Source of the DNA: Phytoseiulus persimilis
Taxonomy: Eukaryota > Arthropoda > Arachnida > Mesostigmata > Phytoseiidae
Assembly: GCA_037576195.1 (NCBI GenBank)
Contig: CM075102.1
Span: 5,766,001 to 5,830,000, forward strand
Length of the DNA: 64,000 nt
Direction: 5' to 3'
Shown here: positions 10,964-22,850 of the stretch, piece after piece
Layout: every line of letters starts with the position of its first letter
Position numbering within the stretch: position 1 is the stretch's first letter
Notes under the pieces: model-generated
Seen by the model: only the letters and a program-made list of their open reading frames with translations
Databases searched by the model: none
Told to the model about the DNA's origin: nothing
Position numbers and translations under genes: made by a program

Positions 10964-12144
10964 CTACCGTGTCTCGAACGATGGGAGGTTAAACGCAACG
11001 TGTCGAATGAACCTCAGGAGGGTGAGCTGGTCGGTTTGAAGGCGAGCCACTAGACCTCCATACTTCTCATTGAGGAGCTCGTAAGTCAGGTTCATCCTCG
11101 GGGGGCGCCCTCCTGCCTCGAGCAGTATCATGTCATGGGGGAATCTCTGTTCCTGCAGTTTCAAATATGAGATCATTTCGAACAAGTTCGCGTGCCGTTT
11201 CTTAGCCGTGGAATTGACCGACTGATGCCAACCTTCCACATGATTTGTTGTCCTGGGTCCAGAATTAGCGTAATGGTTCCAAAACGCACGAGGGAACACA
11301 GTCTCATTTTCTAGCCAAGTATCGATGAAGTACATCTTGTACTTCTCAAGGGACTCGTAGGCTTCATGGTCTGATTCCGCATTAATCTCCATCCAGGCGT
11401 CCTCCACAAGATGCAATGGTACCAGAGCCAGCGCACCCGAGCACCGAATGAATCGTCTCACCGCCTGATCGTCATAAAATCTTGCCAATCCGAGACTCTG
11501 GACTTTCCGCCAAAGACTCTGACAGAAGTGGAAAGGGCATCCTTTGATTTCTGAGTGAGGAAACGCTTCTTCAATAGCTCGTAGGGTGCCTTGTTTGAAG
11601 ACGAGTTGGAACCGGGCTGGCGCGAAGACTGCTCCCGTCGACGTTGCGTGATTTTTCAAGAGGTTGAACATACGGATGTAAGTTTCTTTGCGCTTGTCAG
11701 GGAGCAAGAAATACACGAAGGGTATCATCTCGGCAGCAACAAACCCATGGAGACGGTACAGTTGGCTAAAAAGAGTCGGTGCGACTTGAATGTGCCGTCC
11801 ATGAGGATCGTATCTGTGTTGAACAAGTGAGTCAGGAGCTCTCGAGTGCTGAATCCCGAAATTCTATCCTCGACCCCGTCATTGAAGAGGAGGAAGGGCT
11901 CGCCTTCCGAATTCAGAGCGCAATCGCCTTCGAGCACGATTTCCGCTCTGGATTCTGGGAGGGGCGGACGGATTGTCGCACGTGCGCGCTGTTGTACACA
12001 ATGAACTGCATCAAAGCTTGGTACGACCGCGCCAATCTGCTCCGTCTCATGACATGCTTGCAGCTCAGCGATAGCGGTCGCTCTTTCGCCAAGGTAGACT
12101 TCTTTGAGAGTCTTTTCGGGCTGGGCCACGACTGCGGCCTCCAT
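10964..12144 (-). pseudogene. MULE transposase (MULE-A), frameshifted
   Basis: Mutator-like DDE transposase on the minus strand in two overlapping frames joined at about 11,725. The first frame contains LMDGTFKSHR, with the first catalytic Asp. The second continues with FVYFLLPDKRKETYIRMF, then KGCPFHFCQSLW (the C/H motif), and TTNHVEGWHQ with the catalytic Glu. The expected second Asp (family motif DFE before the CPFH block) reads VFK, with Val at 11,600-11,602, so the enzyme is inactive even apart from the frame break. The C-terminus at 10,964 matches the copy at the right end of this window. The upstream FLYWCH-like domain seen in the MULE at 27 kb was not found. Confidence 0.85.
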
Positions 12145-12746
12145 CGAGTTGGACGTTGATCTATAGATGACTTCGGCCTCGTCCGGCCCGTGGTTGTGAG
12201 TTCCGGATGTTTTCGAGATCGTGGGATGGGCATCTGCAGGAATCAGTATGACGCTCTGTTAAAAAAAAATCACGGCGGTGTGGCAAGGACTGCGGAGTGG
12301 AACGTTCGGATGGGGTGACACCATTCATCTGAGTTTCAACGAACGAAATGGTTCACGCCCATCGAGTATCACGGTGTCATCCACCCACGGGAGCTTGAGT
12401 CTGTTCTGCTTCAAGAAGAAGCTGAACGGCGTAAATTTCTCCTACCTTATAGCATGGCGATTGAACCCGACTCATCTTTATGTAAGAAAGAACCGAACCT
12501 GTCTGATGGTACTTCCGTGGACGGATGATTGTAACTGAGCAAATGAAGTCACAGAACGAGGGAGAACCTGAACGATTCCTTTCGATTGAAACACAGGAGA
12601 GATGATCTCACAATCGTTCGAGATCCTTCCCAGAATTCCAGCGAAAACTCCACACCGGGGAGAGAGAACACTTTCTGGCTCCCAGGAAGCTCCTCTCCTC
12701 CGAAGAATTTCTATGACGTGCTTGAATGGCTCGTTCATGGAAATAT

Positions 12747-13232
12747 TGTAACGAGGTTTCCGCTATCTGCTAAAGCTCGTTCACTGGGCGTCCTAGCGAC
12801 CTGGGGGATGGATAGGCCGTCGCTCCTAGAGTAAGTAGGCGAACTTACTCGGACACAATTCGGAAGCGTGGAAGGGCGAGGTCGGACGGGTCTTGGGACG
12901 CTGGCTAGGGCAAGGACGGGACGCTGGGTCAGGGCACAATTACTCTTAGAGCGGAGCGGGGGCGCTTCAACTCTAAAGCTAGGGCTGTTGGGTTGGAAGA
13001 AAGGGACGGGCGTGAGGGTCCACAATTCGACTCCACTGTCTTCGTCTCGTCGTCTCTTTTTTATTCAGTCTCTTCTCTCTCGCCTTACTCTCGCTCCCTA
13101 CACGTCTTGCGCACAGAATCGCTTGCATGTGACGTACATGTGGTCTCCGCTGACTGCTCTCTGGCTACCTGTCCAGATACGATCGTCTTTGGAGTACCTC
13201 GACTGAATGTGGCTTCCTTGAGCTTCATGACA
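12747..13232 (-). repeat. 3' LTR, duplicate Gypsy derivative
   Basis: Equivalent of 961-1,446 in the second copy of the large duplication. Confidence 0.9.
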
Positions 13233-13235
13233 CTG

Positions 13236-13551
13236 CCTCCCTCCTCGAGAAGAGCCGGCCCGGCTCTTGGGCTTTCAACTTTGAGACTCCGACAACCATT
13301 GCGGGGTCCTGCGTTATTGCCTGTTCTTTCGCGTGCGGCTTCGCTGTCGTTCTCCGATGCTCTAGCTGGTAGACCGCGTTCACCTCTCGTAACAAGTGAG
13401 ACGTGCACGCGGGGTATCGGTTGCTGATGAAGGCCTCGGGACGCGATGTTGCGAGAACAGCTTGCTTACTGGAAAAATCGGCAACTTTTTGGGTTGTTCC
13501 GTAGGGCAGTGTTTCGACGATCAAGAATTTCGGTCCGAGATCGATAGCCAT
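13236..13551 (-). pseudogene. Gypsy integrase core fragment, duplicate
   Basis: Copy of 1,450-1,765 with the same lost catalytic Asp. Confidence 0.75.
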
Positions 13552-14079
13552 TTTCTTGACTGGGTTTTTGCGTTGCGACTGGTCGGAGGCGATGAGGTTT
13601 GTTCCAGCGGGTCCTGGACGTTGCGCCGTTGAGTGGTTGACTCAAGAATCCAATTCGTATCGTTCAGGATCGGACGTCAGGGACTGGGTCGTTGTGAGGC
13701 GGGTCGGAACGGATGATTGTTCTGCTTCTAATTTCTGATCGTTCGGGGCTCGTTGCACATTCCCTCTTCCGTCAAGTATTTTTGAATGAAATTATTCGAC
13801 ATCTCTCTTAATTTTGACAAATATTCTTCATTTTTCGGTTCATAAGCATTAATTGTGCTGTGGACACTGGGTTGGGTAAGATTAGTGAACTGCGCTCGCG
13901 CTCTATTGCGTTCCTCCCCGAGGGGTGACGCGGCACTTTCAACTCTTCGTAAAGAAGTCTTGTCTTCTGGCACGAAAGACCACGGGTATTGGGCTGCTGT
14001 CCTACGATTGCTTATCCTAGCACTGGTTTACACGTTAATTCGATCGACCGTAGGGCGGATCGATCGCATCTCCACCAAC

Positions 14080-14565
14080 TGTAACGAGGTTTCCGCTATC
14101 TGCTAAAGCTCGTTCACTGGGCGTCCTAGCGACCTGGGGGATGGATAGGCCGTCGCTCTTAGAGTAAGTAGGCGAACTTACTCGGACACAATTCGGAAGC
14201 GTGGAAGGGCGAGGTCGGACGGGTCTTGGGACGCTGGCTAGGGCAAGGACGGGACGCTGGGTCAGGGCACAATTACTCTTAGAGCGGAGCGGGGGCGCTT
14301 CAACTCTAAAGCTAGGGCTGTTGGGTTGGAAGAAAGGGACGGGCGTGAGGGTCCACAATTCGACTCCACTGTCTTCGTCTCGTCGTCTCTTTTTTATTCA
14401 GTCTCTTCTCTCTCGCCTTACTCTCGCTCCCTACACGTCTTGCGCACAGAATCGCTTGCATGTGACGTACATGTGGTCTCCGCTGACTGCTCTCTGGCTA
14501 CCTGTCCAGATACGATCGTCTTTGGAGTACCTCGACTGAATGTGGCTTCCTTGAGCTTCATGACA
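14080..14565 (-). repeat. 5' LTR, duplicate Gypsy derivative
   Basis: Equivalent of 2,294-2,779. It keeps the same T/C difference from its partner LTR, so the duplication happened after retrotransposition. Confidence 0.9.
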
Positions 14566-14896
14566 ATATCAAGAGACCGCAGGTGGAGGGTGAGACTTCG
14601 AGTTAAAATCACTGGTCGGGTCCTCGTTTCCGATGCGTTTACGAACTTCGTTTGACGGGAGCCATCACACACGATTTCACTAGTTTCACGAGTAAACCAA
14701 ATATGCCGACCCGAGTCTATCGTCTCACGGTTACCAACGATCCAGCTCAAATATCATCCGATCACATTTCGACTGAACATTGCCTCTGCACATTCGCGGT
14801 GCCGAGCTGAATGCTGAAAGCAACTTCCATGTCTCTCAGCTCGTTTATCTTCAATGCTTAGCGCCGAATTCTAGATCTCAGTCCTCCTGAGTGATC
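14566..14896 (-). repeat. Dispersed repeat R1, duplicate
   Basis: Copy of 2,780-3,110 inside the second large duplicate. Confidence 0.8.
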
Positions 14897-16395
14897 ACCG
14901 CCCGACGGTTGAATGCGGTTACGAGCGCAATCTCCCTGCGGTAAATGTGCGCAGAAGAGGCCTATTGGAGACTAACCAGCGCGGATTCTCGAGTACCTCG
15001 ATGTTTCTTCTGACCGGCCCTCGTGATTTCCCGAAAAAACGACGATCATGAAAAACGATCTCAAATCTATTCTCTCTAGAGTCTACTGTGGAATCTATTC
15101 GGAGTCATCCTGTGAGTCCCGGAATGCTAACCGTTTCCATGGTAGATCTCCGGAAGGATAGATTCGTATGTGACGCTTCGTTCACTCGAATTTCTGGAAC
15201 AGGCTTCAACCCTCCAAACGTTATCACAAAAGTGTGCCTCAGAGCAAAACGGTCTGTCATTGAATGGAAATTCAGAACACGCCACTGGACTCTCATCGTG
15301 GGATAGATTGAACAGAGGTGATTAACGCGGTCGGTACGAGATTTACTTATGAGTCTCCTCAGTGACGACATCTCCGGAAATAATTTTCCGCAATTCCCTA
15401 ATGTTCGAAACTGCGCGGTGGTCGCGCAGGACTTCACCTTCTGGATCACTGCTCGTGCGGGACATCCGCTGTGTCTTAGCCGAATACAACGGCAGTAGAG
15501 CCTTTGTGCTTCTCAGTCTCGAAAGGGTAATTCAAGGACGAACATGGGTTTATTATTTGTGGATGGGATCTCCTTCACTTCCATATTGCCTTCCTGAGTC
15601 TACCACACATGTCTGTGCTGCTCGAGGGACTCGAGAGTTCGATTTCGAAACAATAACAACCGCCTTATAATCATCCCCATGCATGCTCTAACAATCCGTT
15701 TCGCCGAAAAGCTGTTTTGACGCAGGCTCACGTTCTACCGGCGAGGTTTCGCGTGTTGTGCAAGGAAAATGAAACCACCCAGAGTTGTGCTTTGCGGCTT
15801 TCTCGCGTACCCCTCAGCGGCTGGCTCCTACGATACTGGTCGTCAGCGAGTTCGGTGTGGAACGTAGGCCTACGGAACGACTAGTTCAACTACTGAACTC
15901 GACCTGCCTTGATCTTCTCTCCTTCAGTGGCGGTGTTGGTTCGCAAGCGACGAGTACGAAAACGGGAGTTTCTTCCCTAGCCTGCATGCCTTGAGAGAGG
16001 AGCCGCCGGGCTAGCGCCTCGAGAGCCAAGCTGAGGCTGAGCGAGTTTACGGCGAACAAGGGCTGAGACCGCTCGGGATTCAGGGGGTGTCGTTATTCGA
16101 TTTCCCCTCGGCTTGAGCCCCCGAACATCCACGCTGATCGAGGTTGGAGACATTCATCAAGTGCTCTATTCATTCCTCACAATTCATCCATTCCCATCAT
16201 CAGAAACTCATCAATGAATCGAGTGCGACCGCAGGAGCTGCGGGTCAGGGTATATGCACGGTAGATGCACGACTCGCGCTTGTTGCAGACGTCGGAGACG
16301 GTTTGCTCCTAAATCCGCTTAGTTGGCGGGGACCCATCAAGGATCGGGAGAGAGTTTCTTTCTGGCATCTGAGTTATATAGAAGCTATTAGTCAT
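14897..16395. other. No recognisable gene (duplicate of 3,111-4,609)
   Basis: Same sequence as the corresponding part of copy 1, with only short frames lacking motifs. Confidence 0.6.
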
Positions 16396-16398
16396 CTA

Positions 16399-17555
16399 AT
16401 TATTGCAGATATCATGGGTCGCTGAGTCGACTAAGCATACCAAGGAATCAAGATGATTATGCGCAGCAGAGGCAATAGGAACCTTGACATCAGATCCGGA
16501 TGGATCCACTGTCTCAGCATTGTAGGCTGTTGGGCGAGAATTGCGCCTCCGATTCAGAGGTGGCTGGCGTGAGCGTGGGGTTGGAATCGAAACACGAGGT
16601 CGAGAAGGCTGGCTTGATTTCCAAGTACTAGCGGGCGGAGCTTGAGTTGGGATGGGGGCAGCTCTTCGATTTTGATTTGAGTTCTTGGGGCGAGCATTGG
16701 AGTTTGAGTTGAACGGGTCAGAATTGAAGCGGGAAGTGCGTTGGAAAGTGTTCAAAGGACGTGATTGAGGTTGGTAAGATGAGTTCTGTTTACGACGGTT
16801 GTCGTATTGAGGACGATTGTTGAAGTTGGGTCGTCTATTTGAGCAAATAGAGAGACGAGAAAACAAGGCGGTCGGATCCGCCTGAGAGGAGTTTTTACGT
16901 CGCATTGCCTCTCCACGGAGAAGAACGTAAAGGTTGGGAAGAGTCTGATCGGTTCCGACTCTAACACTCCAGAACGAACGAAGACCTTCCCAGGACGATG
17001 GCAAGCTCTGCAAGAGACGCTGGCATGCCTGTTTCTCGTCAACCTTTGTACCAGCAAGCGCGATCCACTGCATAATTTGTTTGAAATCATCGATATTCTT
17101 CGAGGTAGCGGAAGTTATAGAACGAGCTATGAGCTATGTCTTGAGCAATACCGCTTGTTTGAGCAAAACGCTCCTTCAGTGCCTGATAGAGATCTTTCGC
17201 ATTGAGATCTTGGGTAGAAATGCTGAAGTACGCAGCTATCAGAACGGGGAGATTGAGTTAAGAATGACTCTGTTGGCCATAGCGTTCGCAGCTTGATCGC
17301 CGGTCGCTGTTATGATAAGTTCGCCAGACACAACTTAGTAGGCGTACCGCTGTTTTGCAGGACCTCGGTGACCAGTGAATACCACGCGAGCCGGTCCCCG
17401 CCATCATCAGCCAATGTGATGCTGCGTGCATGATTGGATTTTGAACCAGATCCGCTCGCGGAAGAGGAGTCAGCCATCACTCTCTCCTCAGGATACTCTA
17501 GGAGCTCGTGATCGTCAAGATTGAACGGAGCTTCGATATCTGGAGCACTTTGCAT
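16399..17555 (-). pseudogene. Copia gag relic, duplicate
   Basis: Copy of 4,613-5,769 with the same stops, frame changes and missing zinc knuckle. Confidence 0.8.
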
Positions 17556-17758
17556 GGGCCGAATAAATATACCTGATTGCAACTTTATTAGCTGAGATAC
17601 TATTTAAGTGAATAGGAAGAGGTCAGCTTACCCGACAATAGTCGATCGCGAAGTCACGCTGTGTCGTCACGTAGCGAATACGTGGCTGATAACGTGATAG
17701 GACTAGAACTCGTAGGGTTCGAAGGTAGAGGATCGAAGGTGTGGAACACGAGCTCAGT

Positions 17759-18350
17759 TGACAACAAGAGTGACAACGCAAGAGACGTGTAGAGTGGAAG
17801 GCTCTGTACCAAAGTAGAGTTTATTCGACATGATGGTCCTCATCTTCCTAGAAGAGGAGCGTAGCTCTTTCACGATTTGTCCAGCGTACAGACACCAGAT
17901 GAAACACATATTAACATAGGTTGACAGATGGTCTAGTATAGAGGTCGGAGGGGTTGTAGACCCGACTCCGTACTCTCTGTTTCATGTGGACTGTCTGTAT
18001 CAGTCCCTCACGCCTGCTGTCGGGGTGGAACCCCGATTGCGATGCATTTCCCAGACGTCGTGACCTGGGAGTACTGTGAGTCATCTGAATGTGTCATGCT
18101 CTCAGACCCGTACGAGATCTGAGCCCGACAGGTTTCAGATATCCAACATCTGTTCTTGCTTCAAAACATAACTCGGTCATCCATTATCTCCGATGCCCTC
18201 TTTTAAACCAAACAGCAGAAGTTTGCCATATCTTGTTCGTAAAGCAACACAAATGAAATTCAAATCAGATTCAAATTTCCCCCGCTTTGTCCGACATCTT
18301 CAAAGCGTGGGGTAGGAGCAGAGGCTCTCAATCCCGTTGACTTGGCGGTC
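17759..18350. other. No gene; possible LTR remnant next to the Copia gag relic
   Basis: This unique flank begins at the duplication breakpoint, on the 5' side of the minus-strand Copia gag relic where its LTR would be expected. It starts TGACAACAAG, compatible with an LTR edge. No second copy exists in the window, so LTR identity cannot be tested here. Confidence 0.3.
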
Positions 18351-18351
18351 G

Positions 18352-19032
18352 CCCGCCATCTTGCATCCGAACTGATGACCTAGACCTGTCTAGGACGGTG
18401 CACGGCGATGAGGTCGGATTCAAAATGGCGATCCTCCGCTAGGTTAGCGGGACACGGGACAGGGTAACTCATGCAATGCGATTCCCTCGGGTCAATGAAC
18501 TCTTTGAAAGCTTCGCTGAAATCAATGCCGACAGACTATGCGAACATGGTTCTGCGAGCCAAGAATGTTTCAGAGAAACTAGGGTCCTCAGATCTCACGC
18601 AGTTCAGTGCTCGAAGTTTCTCCCATCTGCGCGATTCTGTCAATCTCGCTGCCTAATTTCGAAGAAGCAATGACCTATTCTGTCAATCGATCGCCGATTC
18701 GAACATCCCCTGCAGTCGTGCCACCGCAGTGTCTAGTATGGACAGTCGGACTCAACTCAGAACGCGATTGCGCTGTTGTGCAATCTACCATTCATAGTCC
18801 ACCATTCATCCCATTCGCATACAGCTCTTCCGAGCCTTGTTCTCCTGAGTATTTCATTCAGAGATCTCCGCGAGATTCCTCCATTACTGAGACTCGGGTT
18901 AAGAGCACTTGGCCGCGTTCCTGCGCGATAGGTTTCCAGAACCCTCAATATTTGTGAATTCGCGCCCTTCTAAGGTCTGCTCGCCGTCCGGATCGTCGGC
19001 AAACCGCCATTTTGAATCCGGTCCTATTACCT
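18352..19032. mobile_element. Hairpin (foldback-like) element
   Basis: 18,352-18,437 can fold on itself: CGCCATCTTGCATCCGA on one side and TCGGATTCAAAATGGCGA on the other. The same block returns inverted at about 19,005-19,030 as CCGCCATTTTGAATCCGG. Three related blocks within 700 bp suggest a foldback element or MITE pieces. No coding motif was seen between them. Confidence 0.5.
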
Positions 19033-19158
19033 AGAGACTCTAGGACATTCGGTATTTTCGCTTTAGGCGGGTAGCGCGAAAAAACAACAAAGTCAGAACA
19101 CGCCGAAATGGAGAATTGGCGGTTGGGAGAGGAGAACTGAGATCGAAACATACCTGCG

Positions 19159-20160
19159 TCAGACCTCCCGCAAAGTATAGGAATGGTCTAGGAGTGCTGA
19201 GGGTTGAGAGCAGCAGAAACGCGGGATATGGCATTCCGCGATTGCTGCCAAAAGGGCCCCAAAGGTCGAGGCTCCATCCAGATTGTGGCGCCACATGAAC
19301 TCCACTAAATACGACTGTAACTGGGAACGAGCAGTTCCGCGCTGCCTCTTGTCCCTCCATTTGGCTGATCCCCACAATCGTTCGATGCTTTGCGTGTGAA
19401 CCCCAGTCACAGGGTTTACGAAATTGTATTTGTGGTTCACTGTAAGATGGAAGTAACCGGCCTCTTGAAGGGCAGCACTCGGATAACCCTTCCAACAGTC
19501 TGAGTAGATGATTGAGCCGGGCTCGATGAACTCCTGGATGGCACTGAGGAGGACAGGCGCCGATCGGTTGGGAACTGCCTTGATGAAACACTTTTTGGTC
19601 TCTCGGCAAGTACCCCCAAACACCCACTGATACGGTAGGACCCGGCCAGCGTTGTTCTTCCTCTTCGTGAGCAGACTCTCGTCGACGTCGACGATGAGCC
19701 CCGGAGCTCCGATTCTTCCTTGTGGCCGACGTTGAAGGGAGCGGAAGCAAGTTTCACGGAGATTTTCATTCCATGAATGAACAGCTTTAGGACTCATCCC
19801 CAACTGGGCTTCACACCACGAGATCGATGCAGTCTCAGTTGCCCAGGCGTATAAAAACCGTATAACTTTCACCAATGGCAAGCGAGTTTGGTCCAAGAAA
19901 GTATTGCAACGCAGTCCAATTTTTTTTTACACTGAGCACACCACCAAAAAGTCCGATCACTGTTGAACTTCAGAGTCAGTTCATGTTTCAGACTGCATGT
20001 GAGGCTACTCGCAAGAATGACTTTCTCTTGAAGGAACAACACAGCGTCATCTTCGTTCATTGGCAAATCGAAAATTGTGAGCGCCATGAAGAACAAGTGA
20101 ACGAGTTCATCCGGAAGTGAAAGTTTACTGCGCACTAATTTGCTCATTTCAAAACCGGAC
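19159..20160 (-). pseudogene. Merlin (IS1016-type) transposase, frameshifted
   Basis: The main frame (19,896-19,159) has the order of the ISXO2/Merlin DDE transposase: IVDVDESLLTKRK with the first catalytic Asp, QWVFGGTCRETKKCFI, IIYSDCWKGY with the second Asp, then YHLTVNHKYNFVNP, GVHTQSIERLWGSAK with the catalytic Glu, and LVEFMWRHN. The N-terminus lies in another frame (20,162-19,869) and contains a zinc-ribbon trace, FWWCAQCKKK. At least one frame change separates the two near 19,880. The DDE triad is intact, so decay is recent. Terminal repeats were not found. Confidence 0.88.
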
Positions 20161-20164
20161 AACG

Positions 20165-22845
20165 GACTCAGACTCAGTACATACAGCGCCCCCGTAATGC
20201 GCAGTTGGTGGTTTTCCCAAGATGCTATCTTCCAAGCCTCTGCGGGATCGGGTCCCTCGCTACGCTCGGGGCCATCAGAATAAATCGACTCGGGGAGGCC
20301 TTAGAATACAGAAGATCTGTGAAATACGCAGGCGCTACCTGTCATTTCGTCATAATCATCCAATTCCATGGACCCGGGATGCTATCTTACAAGCCTCTGC
20401 AAGATCAGGTTATGCCCTTACAATGACTCAAGAGGGGCGTGCTCCCTCGCTTCGCTCGCTCGCCAGCGACCTAACCTAACCTCAACCAATCCCCCCGCAC
20501 TGCTGTAGGGCCGCTTGCTGTCAGTCAGCCCGCATCGCTTCGCTCGCTCGCCCGTCCGAATCGCGCAATGCCCGACTCGACAGCGGCGCATTTCGGTCTG
20601 CCCTGGCCTGCCCTAACTCGTCACTCGCCTAAGATGAAAGAACCGGACATTCTTTCTAAAAACATGGCCGCCCATGGCTGTAAGCAAAGCGTCATTGGGA
20701 GGTCATTAACGGAGCGACTGTGTATCATGAGGAGAGGGCAGCCAAGCTGAATGACAGGAAATATTGACGGCTCTTGGGAGTTGGTGTCTCCGGCTCCTCC
20801 GCACTCATTGGATGAGGATTTTCAGCCAGGGGCGAACTTCACAAACTCATACGGAGCAATCGGAGAATTATTGGGTCCCAATTCCAACACGAGAATTTCA
20901 ACTCGTTTGAGACTGGATTCTCTGAGAGCGCTATCGGTGGCGAGCTCGCTTCCGAACACGGATTAATCGCGATATTCGGTCAGCGTGGCTGACACTTCTT
21001 GGTGCGACGTTTCCGGTGAGTTCACGAGTGGGGTCGACGCGGTCAAAAGGTTGGAAGGTTTCGCTGGCTACAGTGGCGATACTCCGACCCAGATCGAAGC
21101 ATATGAAGCTTTTCAGTTGACCTAGTCCCGTCCAACCGATCCGATGGCGAAGATTTTCGGGCTTCGAATTGATACGTTTTCTAGATTTTGCGGTGAAACC
21201 CCAACAGGTCGAGAAAGTCGTTTCGAAATACACATCCCGACCGAGTTCCGACTCCATCTACGTGATTTATTCGTCTCGCTAGCTTCTTCCTGTTCGAGGC
21301 CGCGCGAGAGAGTGAGAGGTGCCCGTGTTTCTTGCCAATTTCAGGATGCAGTCTGTATGGAGCGATCCTGTCTGAATCTGATCCGGAGAGAAGGAGGCGA
21401 AGGATGTCGAGCGCAGGATAGCGACCCTGGCAACTTGCGGCCATCTGCTGGCTGCGGACAGCGATGGGCTGACCGCGTTCAAACTAGTTTTCTGATGATT
21501 CCGCATTACCAGGAGCTGCGTGGCAGAGCCAAACTCTCCATGGAACATAATGTAGACAGGGAAATATTCACGAAGAATGATTCTAGTTACCCGCTCTCCG
21601 ACGTAGTAGCGTACCGCAAGCGGGCGGTCCATGCCGTTCACCAAGGCGACGGAGGAAACAAGTGGAGCCTGCCGCTTTCAAGCAGAGATGAGCAGGAATC
21701 GGCCTCGACGATCCGGGTCCGGATCCGGCTAGGTCAGAAATTCTGAATGTGGATACGAATCCGAGCATGACTCGAGTCCGGATTCGGTTCCAGATTCGGA
21801 TGTGGATCTCTATGCGGATTCGAATCTATCACCGAGTCGCGTTCGGACTCAACGAGCAGAGCCGAGACTGAATTCCCAGAGAAATCCATGAGTCCGGATT
21901 AGATTTGGGATAGTCGAATCCGGAACATCGCTATCTTTGCTCCGTAGTGCCTCTGAGAGAAAAGCGCTCGTGAACTCTGTAAGATATTTTGTCCGTTCGC
22001 GACTGCATTCTGAGACAGTTTTCGAAGAATTCAACGTCTGGAATGAAATCTGCGCTGCCAAATAACTTGGATCGTCTCGTGATAAGTCTGCATGGGGATG
22101 GATGCTCGAGAGCTATTTTCTCTTCCCCGTGAACTCGCGGTCCCAGAATGTCAGAGCGCAGGCGCACGCCAGATCACGGCTTTCTAAACGCAATATCGGA
22201 GGACTCATCATTTCTCAGAAGCCGTTCGAGTACCCGTTGAAGGAATTCACCCTCGCTATTCGAGGAAACTCTTTTGAGGACGCTATTCGAGGCAACCAAA
22301 ACCCAATAGCGGACAGTGAGACATCGTCAGCTTCGGCTGGTCCCTTAATGGAATCCCGAATCGTTGGGCAACGATCCGGTTGCATAGCGCAAGCTTCCGC
22401 TGTTGGCTGTCTCATCAGACCATTTTACTGGCAAATATTCAGAGAAGTGCACCCCAGCGACGCGTATCCGTTTTTCGAGAGGTTTGAGAATCTTCTTGGC
22501 GTCGAACTCGATTCTGCAGCTACATCCGGATCAAGGTATCGCCGGGAAGGACGTGAATTAAACCTTTCCGCAGCTGTTTGTTCGGCGGAGAGACTGATAC
22601 ACTAGAGAAACCTCTGGAAGACCTGCGTGACGTCCAACAGAAAATGAAGAATTCCATGCAGCGACAGACGCGATTGGGACTCATCTAGTCATTCACGTTT
22701 CAATGATGATATGTACAATATATCTCGTGATATATATCTCACAAACATTGATCAGCAGCTGTCGCGGGCTATTGGAATCGAAGGAGAATGGATGAGTAGA
22801 TGTATAGATGCGCGCATGTTTTCCTCCGGTGTCGATACAAATGCT
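20165..22845. other. No recognisable gene; composition repeats
   Basis: Many short frames, none with motifs; the longest, 21,144-21,746 plus, overlaps equally open frames on the other strand. 20,440-20,590 has repeated CTTCGCTCGCTCG blocks and a short CCTAACCTAACC. 21,700-21,920 is a degenerate run of TCCGGATTCG-like words. Confidence 0.6.
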
Positions 22846-22850
22846 GGGAG

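Larger units (their letters stand above)
12747..14565 (-). mobile_element. Gypsy derivative, duplicate copy
   Basis: Same as 961-2,779, moved by the large duplication rather than by a second transposition: flanks and the ATAT target duplication (12,743-12,746 and 14,566-14,569) are identical. LTRs are at 12,747-13,232 and 14,080-14,565, and the integrase relic is at 13,236-13,551. Confidence 0.9.
11787..17758. repeat. Large direct duplication, copy 2
   Basis: Second copy of 1-5,972. Here the left side is visible: the copied block begins inside a MULE transposase gene that runs on leftward to 10,964. The true left breakpoint is therefore at or before the window start in copy 1 coordinates. 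The right breakpoint is at 17,758 within a shared GAGCTCAGT sequence. Confidence 0.95.

Noticed and set aside
20472..20486. CCTAACCTAACC as telomeric repeat
   Set aside because: Only two units; too short to call an interstitial telomere, though it fits the arthropod TTAGG type.
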